Origin: an uncultured Lentisphaerota bacterium
Lineage (GTDB): Bacteria; Verrucomicrobiota; Kiritimatiellia; CAIQIC01
Direction: 5' to 3'
Assembly: GCA_903889245.1 (NCBI GenBank)
Contig: CAISWQ010000065.1
Location: 1-64,000 of the forward strand
Length of the DNA stretch: 64,000 nt
Below, in pieces: positions 28,641-36,629 of the stretch (positions are counted from its first letter, which is position 1; every line of letters begins with the position of its first letter). The notes below the pieces were generated by a model. The model ran no database searches. It had not been told where the DNA came from and was given only the letters and a program-made list of their open reading frames with translations. The position numbers were made by a program, and so were the translations under genes.

Positions 28641-30079
28641 AACAGCTCATCCAACTGGAAAACTTTGCGGCGCTCCTTTCCAAGGCTTGGAAAAATCACA
28701 TCCCGGATTTTCCAAGCCTTGGAAAACTTGCTGGGCGCTTTCCTCGCCGGGTCGGTGACCCGGCCTGCAGCAACGGACAGAGCTGTAGGCTGCGTGACCT
28801 CACGCGGCGTCTGCTGCTGGCGGCGTTGCTGACCGCCGGCGCGGTGGTGGCGGAGCTACCGGGCGCAGCGATCAGCGACCGGCAATTGAGCGCGAAGGCC
28901 GGGGACGCGTGGCGCGCGGCGTGGGACCGTTTCTTCGATGAGCGCACGTACTTGTTCTATGACTATGTGTGCAGCTATGACCCGGCGCAGCAGTTGGCTG
29001 GATTGCCAACCCCGGCAGAGGCTGCGCAGCAGAAGCCCAACCCGAATGGCTGGGGTACCGGGATGGAAGATTGCGCGATCAGTGGTGGGCTGATGCTCGC
29101 GATGGTCTGCGACCGGTTCGCCGCGACGGGTGACGCCGCGATGTGTCCGTATGCGCAAAAAGTTTTTGTTGGGCTGAAGGCGCTGGTCGAGAGCAGCACG
29201 ACCGATGGTTTCGTCTGCCGCGGTCTCTGTCCCGCCGACGGGAAGTCGCATTATCCTGAAAGTTCCCGCGACCAATACACGTGGTATATCTACGGACTGT
29301 GGCGCTACTACCATTCGTCGATCGCGCTGACCGAAGATAAAGCTGCGATCCGGAAACTTATCACCGCCGTCTGCGTGCGCATGGAGCGGAACATCGTGCC
29401 CGGGCGCAATTTCTCCATCGGCAAGGACACCGGCACGTTCGATGGCATCGTGGACAAGATGTGGGAGAACATGGCGCACGAGGTCGCGCGGCTGCCGATG
29501 ATCTACGCTATCGGCGCGGACATCACCGGCGACAAGCATTGGAAAGATCTCGCGCGTCGTTACAGCGTGGAAGCCGCGGCGAAATCGAAGGAGGCGTCCA
29601 CGAAAGTTCCGTACGCGCTCTTGCAGCAGCAGACCTCGCTGGAAGTGCTCCAGCAACTGGAAGACGATCCCGCCCTGAAGCAGCAGTGGCTGGAGGCGAT
29701 GCGGCTGGTTGCGGAACGGTCGCAGGGCTTTCTGACCAAGTGCCTCAAGTACCAGCCGCCATCCGGCGACAGCCTCAATTTCGATTGGCGGACGTGGCCG
29801 CTGAAGAAGTCCGGACCCTACCTGGTGCCCACGCGCCCGGAGGCCTTGCTCGCCGAAGACCGGACGATCCGCGAACCGGCCGAGGCCGCGCTGGTGCTGC
29901 TGCTGCGCCCCGCGCCGCAGTTGACGCCGGAACAGCTCGCGCTGGTGAAGCGGATGATCGCGCAGGTGGATTACAGCAAGGTGGTCTATTACGGCCACTA
30001 TTACCAACTGGCGCTCTACTGGCGCGCGGTGCGACTGGGCGTGCTCAAGCTGCCGGCAACAAAAAGGAGGGGCGTGTGA
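28637..30079 (+). CDS. exported protein of unknown function with alpha/alpha-barrel look
   Basis: 480 residues; ATG 28637 overlaps the preceding stop. Residues 1-56 are translated dyads and composite, ending in LTRRLLLAALLTAGAVVA, where the repeat-encoded twin Arg is followed by a non-repeat hydrophobic core. The mature part is mostly helical with Trp/Tyr-rich segments (WGTGMEDCAISGGLMLAMV, SRDQYTWYIYGLWRYYHS, YYGHYYQLALYWRA), resembling alpha6/alpha6-barrel enzymes such as unsaturated glycuronyl hydrolases, but I cannot assign a family. It is coupled to the sialidase-like gene downstream. Confidence 0.65.
   Translation: MKQLIQLENFAALLSKAWKNHIPDFPSLGKLAGRFPRRVGDPACSNGQSCRLRDLTRRLLLAALLTAGAVVAELPGAAISDRQLSAKAGDAWRAAWDRFFDERTYLFYDYVCSYDPAQQLAGLPTPAEAAQQKPNPNGWGTGMEDCAISGGLMLAMVCDRFAATGDAAMCPYAQKVFVGLKALVESSTTDGFVCRGLCPADGKSHYPESSRDQYTWYIYGLWRYYHSSIALTEDKAAIRKLITAVCVRMERNIVPGRNFSIGKDTGTFDGIVDKMWENMAHEVARLPMIYAIGADITGDKHWKDLARRYSVEAAAKSKEASTKVPYALLQQQTSLEVLQQLEDDPALKQQWLEAMRLVAERSQGFLTKCLKYQPPSGDSLNFDWRTWPLKKSGPYLVPTRPEALLAEDRTIREPAEAALVLLLRPAPQLTPEQLALVKRMIAQVDYSKVVYYGHYYQLALYWRAVRLGVLKLPATKRRGV
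28677..28809. repeat. two dyads plus composite repeat copy 4 (65 bp), in frame
   Basis: Dyads lie at 28677-28695 and 28708-28726; the composite is 28745-28809. The layout (dyads, then CTTTCCTCGCCGGG-type junction, then composite of the same length) closely matches copy 3 in the preceding gene, suggesting local duplication or conversion. Confidence 0.88.
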
Positions 30080-31218
30080 AATCACATTTAATTTGGTTGG
30101 CCGGCACGGCCCTCTGCTGCCAGATGGCGGCGGCCGAACCGCAGGCCGAAACCAACGCGCCGCTGTTCGCGCATCACGACAAAATCTTCTACCGGCTGCC
30201 GAGCCTGATCATCACGAGCAACGGCACGGTGCTGGCCGCGTGCCAGAAACGGCTGGGCAGCATCAGCGACTTCGCGCCCTCCAGCCTCGTGCTACGCCGC
30301 AGCCGCGATGGCGGCAAGACCTTCGAGCCGGAGCAGACGCTGTTCGAGCACACCGGCGACTGCGTCTTCAACGGTAACCTCGTCGAGGATCGACAGAGCG
30401 GAACACTCTTCGCCACGTTCATCGCGTTCCCGCAGGCGGAGCGTGCCACGTGGTTCCAGAAAATATGGATGCCGGCCGGCGGCGGTTTCTCCCTCGTCAA
30501 GAGCAGCGATGACGGCCGGACCTGGTCGGCGGCGGTCGCGGTGATGCCGGTGCCGAACGCCGAGGGCTGGCATGGCGGCGGCGCGTTCAACAACAACCAC
30601 GGCCTCCAGCTCCAGCGCGGCCCGCATGCCGGCCGGCTCGTGATCGGCGCGCGCGTGTTCAAGCAGGGCGTGTACGAGAACCGCGACAAGGGTGGCCTCA
30701 TCTATAGCGATGACCACGGCGCCACATGGCGGGTCGGCGGTGTGATGCTGAAAACCGCGGGCGGGATCAATGGCGAAGTCACCGTGGGCGAGACGCCGGA
30801 GGGCGAGGTCTATGTGAACTCCCGCAACGAGGCCGGCAAGAGCCGCAAGGGCGTGGCGCCCGCCGGCATCGTCCCGCACCAGCGCCTCTTCGCGCGCAGC
30901 CGCGACGGTGGCGAAACGTTCTACGCCGAGGGCTGTCACGCCGAACTCTTCGACGGACCCTGCAACGCCGGCCTGACCAGTTTCGGCGGTGTAATGTTTT
31001 TCACCGCGCCCGTCGGGAAGAGCCGCACGCAACTGACCCTCTACGCCAGCCGTGATGGCGGCCAGAAGTGGGCCGCGGAGAAGGTCGTCGCCGAAAAATC
31101 CGGCGGCTACTCCGACGTGGCCGTGCTGCCCGACCGGACCCTCCTGGTGCTGCACGAAAGTCCGCAGGGCCTTTTGCTGGAGCGCGTGTCCACGCAGAGG
31201 GAAGAAGGCGGCAAATGA
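30076..31218 (+). CDS. exported sialidase-like (exo-alpha-sialidase family) protein
   Basis: 380 residues from GTG 30076, which overlaps the previous stop and follows AAGGAGG (30064-30070). Signal peptide: KSHLIWLAGTALCCQMAAAE. The RLP motif (FYRLPSLIIT) and five Asp boxes (SRDGGKTFEP, SSDDGRTWSA, SDDHGATWRV, SRDGGETFYA, SRDGGQKWAA) give a six-bladed sialidase propeller. Family members release terminal sialic acid or related keto acids from glycans. A secreted NanA-family protein two genes upstream makes a keto-acid substrate plausible. No repeat is present in this gene. Confidence 0.85.
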   Translation: MKSHLIWLAGTALCCQMAAAEPQAETNAPLFAHHDKIFYRLPSLIITSNGTVLAACQKRLGSISDFAPSSLVLRRSRDGGKTFEPEQTLFEHTGDCVFNGNLVEDRQSGTLFATFIAFPQAERATWFQKIWMPAGGGFSLVKSSDDGRTWSAAVAVMPVPNAEGWHGGGAFNNNHGLQLQRGPHAGRLVIGARVFKQGVYENRDKGGLIYSDDHGATWRVGGVMLKTAGGINGEVTVGETPEGEVYVNSRNEAGKSRKGVAPAGIVPHQRLFARSRDGGETFYAEGCHAELFDGPCNAGLTSFGGVMFFTAPVGKSRTQLTLYASRDGGQKWAAEKVVAEKSGGYSDVAVLPDRTLLVLHESPQGLLLERVSTQREEGGK

Positions 31219-32627
31219 AAGGTGAAAGATTATTACGCCGGGTCGGAGACCCGGCCTACGGAGTCGCGCGGGTTGGCTGTAGGCCGCGTGACCTCACGCG
31301 GCGGCTTTTTCCAAGGCTTGGAAAAGCGAACAGAATTTTTTCCCAAGGCTTGGAAAATCTCACAGGATTTTTTCCAAGGGTTGGCAGCAAGGCTGCCTGT
31401 CTCGCAAGCTCGGCTGGAACTTTGGCCCTGCTGTTTTTCCAAGCGTTGGAAACGCAGGCAGCCACGCCGCTCGCGCAAAACCACAGCATCGTCTTTCACA
31501 ACCCCGATCCGGAATACTACGTGGAAGGGCCGGGGCTCGCGCGACTCGATGATGGTGCGCTGGTCGCTGTCGCACCAGTGGTGCCGCGCGAGCAGTGGAG
31601 CAAGGAGCGCCGCGCCGCGCACAGCCGCGTGCATATCCTGCGCAGCACCGATGGCGGCCAGACCTGGCAGCCGGGCTCCGCACTGCCGTACTACTCCGCC
31701 ACGCCGTGGACGCACAAGGGTGCGCTCTATCTGTTCGCCAACAAGGGCGGCACAGCCTCGCGCAACGACGACCTACTGTTGCTCCGCAGCCTCGACGGCG
31801 GAAAGAGCTGGTCGGAACCCGTCACGTTATTCAAAGGACATTTTTGGAATTGTCACACCGGCATGGCGGTGCGCGATCAGCATCTCTATTGGGCGGTGGA
31901 CGATCTCGCCCTCGGCGCGAAGCGCGGCCCGCGGTTGATCGCGGGCGATCTCGCGGGAGACCTGATGGAGGCGCGGAGCTGGCGCATATCGGAGGCGGTC
32001 CCGTTCCCCGGCGTGCCCGAGGAGCTGACCAACCCGGCCTTCGCCAAGCTCACCAGCCAGTATCTGGAGCCGAATGTGCTCAACGTGCGCGGGCAGTTGC
32101 GCGTGCTGATGACCGTGAAGCCCAAGCGCCAGACGACGGCGGGCCTGTGTGCCGTGCTCGACGCGGGCGACAGCGGCGGCAAGCTCGATTTGAAATTTCG
32201 CCAGTTCCATCCGATGCCGGGCGGGCAGTTGAAGTTCTGCGTGGTGTGGGACGAGGTCTCGCAGCTCTTCTGGGCTACGGCGAATGCCGTCGTGGATGAC
32301 CAGGGCGTGTTCGACTGGTGGGAGCAGGGCTCGAAACGCGGCAACTTCAGCTACGCGACGACCGGCGGCAACGACCGGCGCCTCCTGATGCTGCAGTACA
32401 GCCTCGACGGCCTGAACTGGTTCCAGGCGGGTTGCGTCGCGCAGGCCGGCAAGATTTCGCAGTCGTTCATGTACGCGCGGCCGGTGATTGACGGCAACGA
32501 TCTCGCGATCATCTGCCGCTCGAGCGTCAACGCGCCGAATCAGCACGACGCCGATTACGCCACGTTCCATCGCGTCACCAATTTCCGCCAACTGGCGCTC
32601 AAGCTGACCCCGGAGTCCGAACCATGA
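31215..32627 (+). CDS. exported BNR/sialidase-like propeller with the longest repeat-derived N-terminus
   Basis: 470 residues; ATG 31215 overlaps the preceding stop. Residues 1-78 are entirely repeat-encoded: composite (LLRRVGDPAYG ... RPRDLTRRLFPRLGK), two further dyads, a second hairpin module (VGSKAACLASSA) and the TLALLFFQALETQAA core that supplies the hydrophobic stretch and an AxA-like end. The n-region of about 60 residues is far longer than usual for Sec or Tat signals. The mature part has Asp boxes (STDGGQTWQP, SLDGGKSWSE, SLDGLNWFQ) and is a sialidase-fold propeller of unknown substrate. Confidence 0.75.
   Translation: MKGERLLRRVGDPAYGVARVGCRPRDLTRRLFPRLGKANRIFSQGLENLTGFFPRVGSKAACLASSAGTLALLFFQALETQAATPLAQNHSIVFHNPDPEYYVEGPGLARLDDGALVAVAPVVPREQWSKERRAAHSRVHILRSTDGGQTWQPGSALPYYSATPWTHKGALYLFANKGGTASRNDDLLLLRSLDGGKSWSEPVTLFKGHFWNCHTGMAVRDQHLYWAVDDLALGAKRGPRLIAGDLAGDLMEARSWRISEAVPFPGVPEELTNPAFAKLTSQYLEPNVLNVRGQLRVLMTVKPKRQTTAGLCAVLDAGDSGGKLDLKFRQFHPMPGGQLKFCVVWDEVSQLFWATANAVVDDQGVFDWWEQGSKRGNFSYATTGGNDRRLLMLQYSLDGLNWFQAGCVAQAGKISQSFMYARPVIDGNDLAIICRSSVNAPNQHDADYATFHRVTNFRQLALKLTPESEP
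31236..31452. repeat. composite copy 5 (68 bp), dyads and a second hairpin module, in frame
   Basis: Composite 31236-31303; dyads 31306-31325, 31336-31357, a left-half dyad 31368-31384 and a closing dyad 31434-31452. Between the last two lies a 39-bp module (31381-31419) with GGCAGC...GCTGCC, which recurs at 43953-43991 with the same length. Confidence 0.9.
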
Positions 32628-35266
32628 AGATGCAATCTATGCTGTGGAGCCTGCTGCTCGCCACCGACGTGGCGCTCGGCGAATCGCTGGGTTACTGGCG
32701 GTTTGAAAATGATTTCGCCGGCGGCGGAAGCGTGGCTGGCAGGGCCGGCACGTTCGAAAAAGGCGCGCCGCCGGTCTTCGAGGCGCAGGTGCCGGCCACG
32801 AACATCTGGGATGGCGCGACGTTCGCGCTCGTGAACGCGGCGAACAAGAGCGCACTGCGCTTCGTCAACGAGGGCACGGGCGGCGCGGGCAGCCCGGTCG
32901 GCGGCGAGGTGGTGGTCACAGGCGCGAAGCTGCAGCCGGCCGACTTGACCATCGAGGCGTTCGTGAAGATGGGCCGGCAGATGCCGCGGCACGCGCTGAT
33001 CGCCAGCCAGCGGCGCAACGGGCAGAGCGGCGCGACGTGGTCGCTCTCGATTGATCCGCAGGGCAACGTGCGCGCGCGATTCGATACGCAGCCGGGCGGC
33101 GAGTCGAAGGGCGAGGGGTTCAATCACTCCATCGGCTCCACCGCCAGCTTGGCGGACGGCGCGTGGCATCATGTGGCGCTGACGTTCGAGCAGGCGATGC
33201 GGTCGGCGAACCTCTATGTGGACCATGTCCGCTGCGGCAGCGGCACGACCAAGGGCGCGCTGGTCTATGACGATAGCCCGCTGATCTTCGGGCGCGGGTT
33301 GGATGGCTGGCTCGATGAGGTGCGGCTGACCGGCGCGGTGTTGCATCCCGAACAGTTCCTGCGTTGCACGCGCTTTTTCTCCGAGCTGAAGCCACGCGCG
33401 CCGACGGTGACGATGCTGGACCAGACGCCGACGCGCGTGCAGTCCGCACTGAAGCTCGATTGGAAGAAGCTCGGCACGCTCAAGCCGAAGAGCGTGGACG
33501 AGCTCGGCACCTCGATGTGGTCGCTGGGCTGCGAGACGCTCGACCGCGACCTCGCCGACTGGGACGCCTACAAAACCTATCTCCAGCCGCTGGGCATCAA
33601 GCGCATCCGGCTGCAGGGCGGCTGGAACCGGACCGAGAAACAGAAGGGCGTCTATGACTTCGCGTGGCTGGACAAGATCGTGGACGACGCGCACGCGCGC
33701 GGGCTGCAGGTCTGCCTGGAAACCTCCTACAACAACCGTCTCTACGAGCCGCAGGGCGCGACGGGGCCGGGCGGGCAATTGCCGCAGGGCGCGGAGACGC
33801 TGGCGGCGTGGGACCAGTGGGTCGAGGCCATGGCGCGCCATTACTCGGCGAAGGGCGTGCAGGAATGGATGATGTATAACGAGCCCAATCTGAACAAGAG
33901 CAACACGCTGGAGAAGATTGTTGCCAACAACATCCGCACGGCGGAGATCATCAAGCGCGTGGATCCGCAGGCGCGGATCGGCGCATTCGTGCTCGCCGGG
34001 CTGGCGGTGGAATCCATCGCGAAGATGCTGGAGCAGATCAAGGCGCAGGGCAAGCTGGACCTCTTCTATTGGGCGATCTACCACGGCTACAGCGGCAATC
34101 CCGACCGGCTCAACGAGCGGATGGCGGAGTTTACGGCGCTGCTCGCGAAGATCGCGCCCAACATCAAGCCGTGGCAGGGCGAGGCCGGCTGCGCCTCGGA
34201 AGAGGTGCAGTTCGCGCTCTCTGGCATCGACTGGACCGAGTACTCGCACGCCAAGTGGAACGCGCGGCGGATGCTGTGCGACCTCGGGCACGGCATCGAG
34301 TCCTCGGTCTTCACGATCACGGACTTGAGCTATCACCGCGATTTTATCTCGCGCTACGGCCTGCTCAAGACCAGCCCCGACAACGCGATCATCAAGGTGA
34401 AGACCGCCTACTACGCCGTGCAGAACGTCGTCTCGGTTTTCAACGACGCGCTGGAGCGCGTGCCGGACTATGCGCTGACGGTCACCGGAACGGAGCAGGC
34501 GCTGACGTGGTTCGCGTTCCGCGACAAGCAGAGCGGGCTGGATGTGGTGACGCTCTGGGACGGCACGGAGATTCCGTCCAACGCCTCGGATGTCGAGACG
34601 GTGCAACTCGCGATCAAGGGCGGGCGCTTCAAGCAGCCGGTGTGGGTGGACCTGATCACCGGCAACATCTACGAAATCCCGGCGGAGCAGATGCAGATTG
34701 CCGGCGGGATGGTGACGTTCAAGGACGTGCCGGTCTACGACGGCCCGGCGGTCATCACCGACCGGAGCCTGCTTTCGTTTGTGCCGGCGCGCGAGAGCAA
34801 GAAAACAAAAGCGGCAGCGGCCAAGACCAAGCGCGCGGCCAAGGCCGACGCCGTCGCGATGGTGAAACATCTCCTGCCGGGGACGCAGCAGCCTGCGCCG
34901 GCGGTGCTGCTGTGCGCTGCCAAGGGCGAGGATCTGGGCGGCCTCGTGCAGTGGCTGAACGCGCAGGAGGTCCACGTGTTCGTCGTGGAAAAGGCTGCGG
35001 ACATGCAGCGTGCGTTGCAAACGATCCGCGGCCGCGCGGCCGAATGGCAGGTGCGCGCCGGCTCCGTCGGTGTCTTAGGCCGCGGCTCGGAGGGTGCGGA
35101 GCTTGTGAAGGGCGTGCTCGGCGACGCCGATTTCGCGGTGCTGTTGGACGCGGGCGCGGTGACTATGCCCGAGGCGAAGCGCAAAGCCGTGTTCATCGGC
35201 AAACAAGTCGAGTTCGAGAAACCGCTGGCCGGCTGGCTGGAAAAATACAAAGGGAAGGTGTTTTGA
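32624..35266 (+). CDS. exported multidomain glycoside hydrolase: LamG-like, clan GH-A barrel, degenerate esterase-like tail
   Basis: 880 residues; ATG 32624 overlaps the previous stop. After a signal (MLWSLLLATDVALGE), residues about 25-260 are a LamG/concanavalin-like domain (WRFENDFAGGG, WHHVALTFE, GWLDEVRLTGAVL). Residues about 280-750 are paralogous to the GH at 19572, with Glu420 in MYNEPN and Glu520 in WQGEAG. A Lys/Ala linker leads to an alpha/beta segment (IRGRAAEWQVRAGSVGVLGRGSEG) resembling the BD-FAE esterase nucleophile elbow (normally VMGFSAGGH) with the serine displaced, so probably inactive. No repeat is present; the signal is ordinary. Confidence 0.8.
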   Translation: MKMQSMLWSLLLATDVALGESLGYWRFENDFAGGGSVAGRAGTFEKGAPPVFEAQVPATNIWDGATFALVNAANKSALRFVNEGTGGAGSPVGGEVVVTGAKLQPADLTIEAFVKMGRQMPRHALIASQRRNGQSGATWSLSIDPQGNVRARFDTQPGGESKGEGFNHSIGSTASLADGAWHHVALTFEQAMRSANLYVDHVRCGSGTTKGALVYDDSPLIFGRGLDGWLDEVRLTGAVLHPEQFLRCTRFFSELKPRAPTVTMLDQTPTRVQSALKLDWKKLGTLKPKSVDELGTSMWSLGCETLDRDLADWDAYKTYLQPLGIKRIRLQGGWNRTEKQKGVYDFAWLDKIVDDAHARGLQVCLETSYNNRLYEPQGATGPGGQLPQGAETLAAWDQWVEAMARHYSAKGVQEWMMYNEPNLNKSNTLEKIVANNIRTAEIIKRVDPQARIGAFVLAGLAVESIAKMLEQIKAQGKLDLFYWAIYHGYSGNPDRLNERMAEFTALLAKIAPNIKPWQGEAGCASEEVQFALSGIDWTEYSHAKWNARRMLCDLGHGIESSVFTITDLSYHRDFISRYGLLKTSPDNAIIKVKTAYYAVQNVVSVFNDALERVPDYALTVTGTEQALTWFAFRDKQSGLDVVTLWDGTEIPSNASDVETVQLAIKGGRFKQPVWVDLITGNIYEIPAEQMQIAGGMVTFKDVPVYDGPAVITDRSLLSFVPARESKKTKAAAAKTKRAAKADAVAMVKHLLPGTQQPAPAVLLCAAKGEDLGGLVQWLNAQEVHVFVVEKAADMQRALQTIRGRAAEWQVRAGSVGVLGRGSEGAELVKGVLGDADFAVLLDAGAVTMPEAKRKAVFIGKQVEFEKPLAGWLEKYKGKVF

Positions 35267-35269
35267 AAA

Positions 35270-36601
35270 ATGAAATTGTTACATTCATCGCGCCGGGTCG
35301 GTGACCCGGCCTACAACAACGGACACCGCTGTAGGCCGCGTGACCTCACGCGGCGGCTTTTCCCAAGCCTTGGAACATTGGCCCTGCTGTTTTTCCAAGC
35401 CCTGGAAATCGGCGCTGCCGAGCCGGTGCCGGTGTGGGATCTGGCGAAGGATGCCTTTGCCGCCACGACGGGAAAAATCGAACGCGTGAACGGGCAGGTT
35501 CACATGGATGGCCACAGCGCGTTCGCGATTCCCAACAGCGCGCTGCCCGATCCCAACTGCTTCACGATCGCGATGGACATCCGCTTCCACAAGCTCGAGC
35601 AGCGCGGCCATCTGCATCTGCTGGACCAGCGCGTGTCGGATACCGGCTTCAGCATCGCTGCGCTCAACTTCAGCGCGGTCGGCAGCCCGCTGACGACAAC
35701 GGTCAACGGCATCGCCTATGCCCGCAACAGCTTTCGCGCCTCGACGAATCAGGTCTGGCAGTTCGTCTTCGCCGTGCGCGATGGCGCGGTCGCGGTCTAC
35801 CAGAACAAGTCGGCCGGCCCGGAGTATTTGCTGCGCATCACGCCGAACCTCGCGCCGATCTGGGTCGGGCGCACGAAGAGCGAGCCGATCGCCGACTACG
35901 ATATTCTTAGCCTGAAGGTCTACGGGCCGGATTACAAATATTACCTGCCGGGTGAGTCGGCGGACGCGCGGAAGAACGGGTTCACCGGCGGGCAGGGCTG
36001 GCTGGTCCGGCTGCCGGGGAAGATCGAAAAGCCGCTGCCCCGCATCCTCTATTACGGCGACTCCATTTCCGGCGGCTACGGCGACCGTTTCACCGCGCTC
36101 ATGAAGGACAAGGCCTATTGCTATCACTGGGTCCACTTCGTTGGTGGTGTCGGCGGTTTCCAGATCAATGCGTTTGTGGCGGCGGCGGGCGTCGCGCCGT
36201 TCGACGTGATCATCTTCAACAACGGCCTGCACTCGTTGAGTTGGACGCCCGACAAGGTCACCGATGCGCAGATCGAAGCAGTGCTGCGCAACATGGTTCG
36301 CGCGTTTCGCCAAGGCGCGCCGAGAGCGAAACTGATCTGGGCCACCACCACGCCGCACACCGCCAAGGGCAAACCCGTCAAGGAACTCGGCGAGAAGAAT
36401 CCTGTCGTCATCCGGATCAACATGTGTGCGGAAAAAGTCATGAAAGCGGAAGGCGTGGACACCGTGGACCTCTACGCGCTGCTGAAGGACCGGCTCGCGC
36501 TCGCCGCCGGCGACCAATACCACTGGAGCGGCGAGGCCTATCAACTGATCGCCAAGGCGCTCGCGGAAAAGTGCGCGGCCATTTTGCCGCAGCCAAAGTA
36601 A
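35270..36601 (+). CDS. exported SGNH hydrolase with LamG-like domain and repeat-encoded signal peptide
   Basis: 443 residues from ATG 35270, 3 bp after the preceding stop. The first 50 residues are composite plus dyad pair: MKLLHSSRRVGDPAYNN..., then RPRDLTRR, then LFPSLGTLALLFFQALEIGAAE, a complete signal core with an AxA-like cleavage site. No other Met precedes the mature domain, so the repeat must be translated. Residues about 55-230 are a LamG-like beta sandwich. The SGNH domain has YYGDSISGGYG, FNNGLHS and DQYHWSGEAY. Esterase or deacetylase activity on an exported substrate is likely. Confidence 0.82.
   Translation: MKLLHSSRRVGDPAYNNGHRCRPRDLTRRLFPSLGTLALLFFQALEIGAAEPVPVWDLAKDAFAATTGKIERVNGQVHMDGHSAFAIPNSALPDPNCFTIAMDIRFHKLEQRGHLHLLDQRVSDTGFSIAALNFSAVGSPLTTTVNGIAYARNSFRASTNQVWQFVFAVRDGAVAVYQNKSAGPEYLLRITPNLAPIWVGRTKSEPIADYDILSLKVYGPDYKYYLPGESADARKNGFTGGQGWLVRLPGKIEKPLPRILYYGDSISGGYGDRFTALMKDKAYCYHWVHFVGGVGGFQINAFVAAAGVAPFDVIIFNNGLHSLSWTPDKVTDAQIEAVLRNMVRAFRQGAPRAKLIWATTTPHTAKGKPVKELGEKNPVVIRINMCAEKVMKAEGVDTVDLYALLKDRLALAAGDQYHWSGEAYQLIAKALAEKCAAILPQPK
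35291..35408. repeat. composite copy 6 (65 bp) plus dyad pair, in frame
   Basis: Composite 35291-35355, dyads 35358-35375 and 35390-35408, joined by ATTGGCCCTGCTG. Together they encode the whole signal peptide of the SGNH protein. Confidence 0.92.
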
Positions 36602-36629
36602 GCGCCGGCGCCTCTGATGAAGGAAAAAA

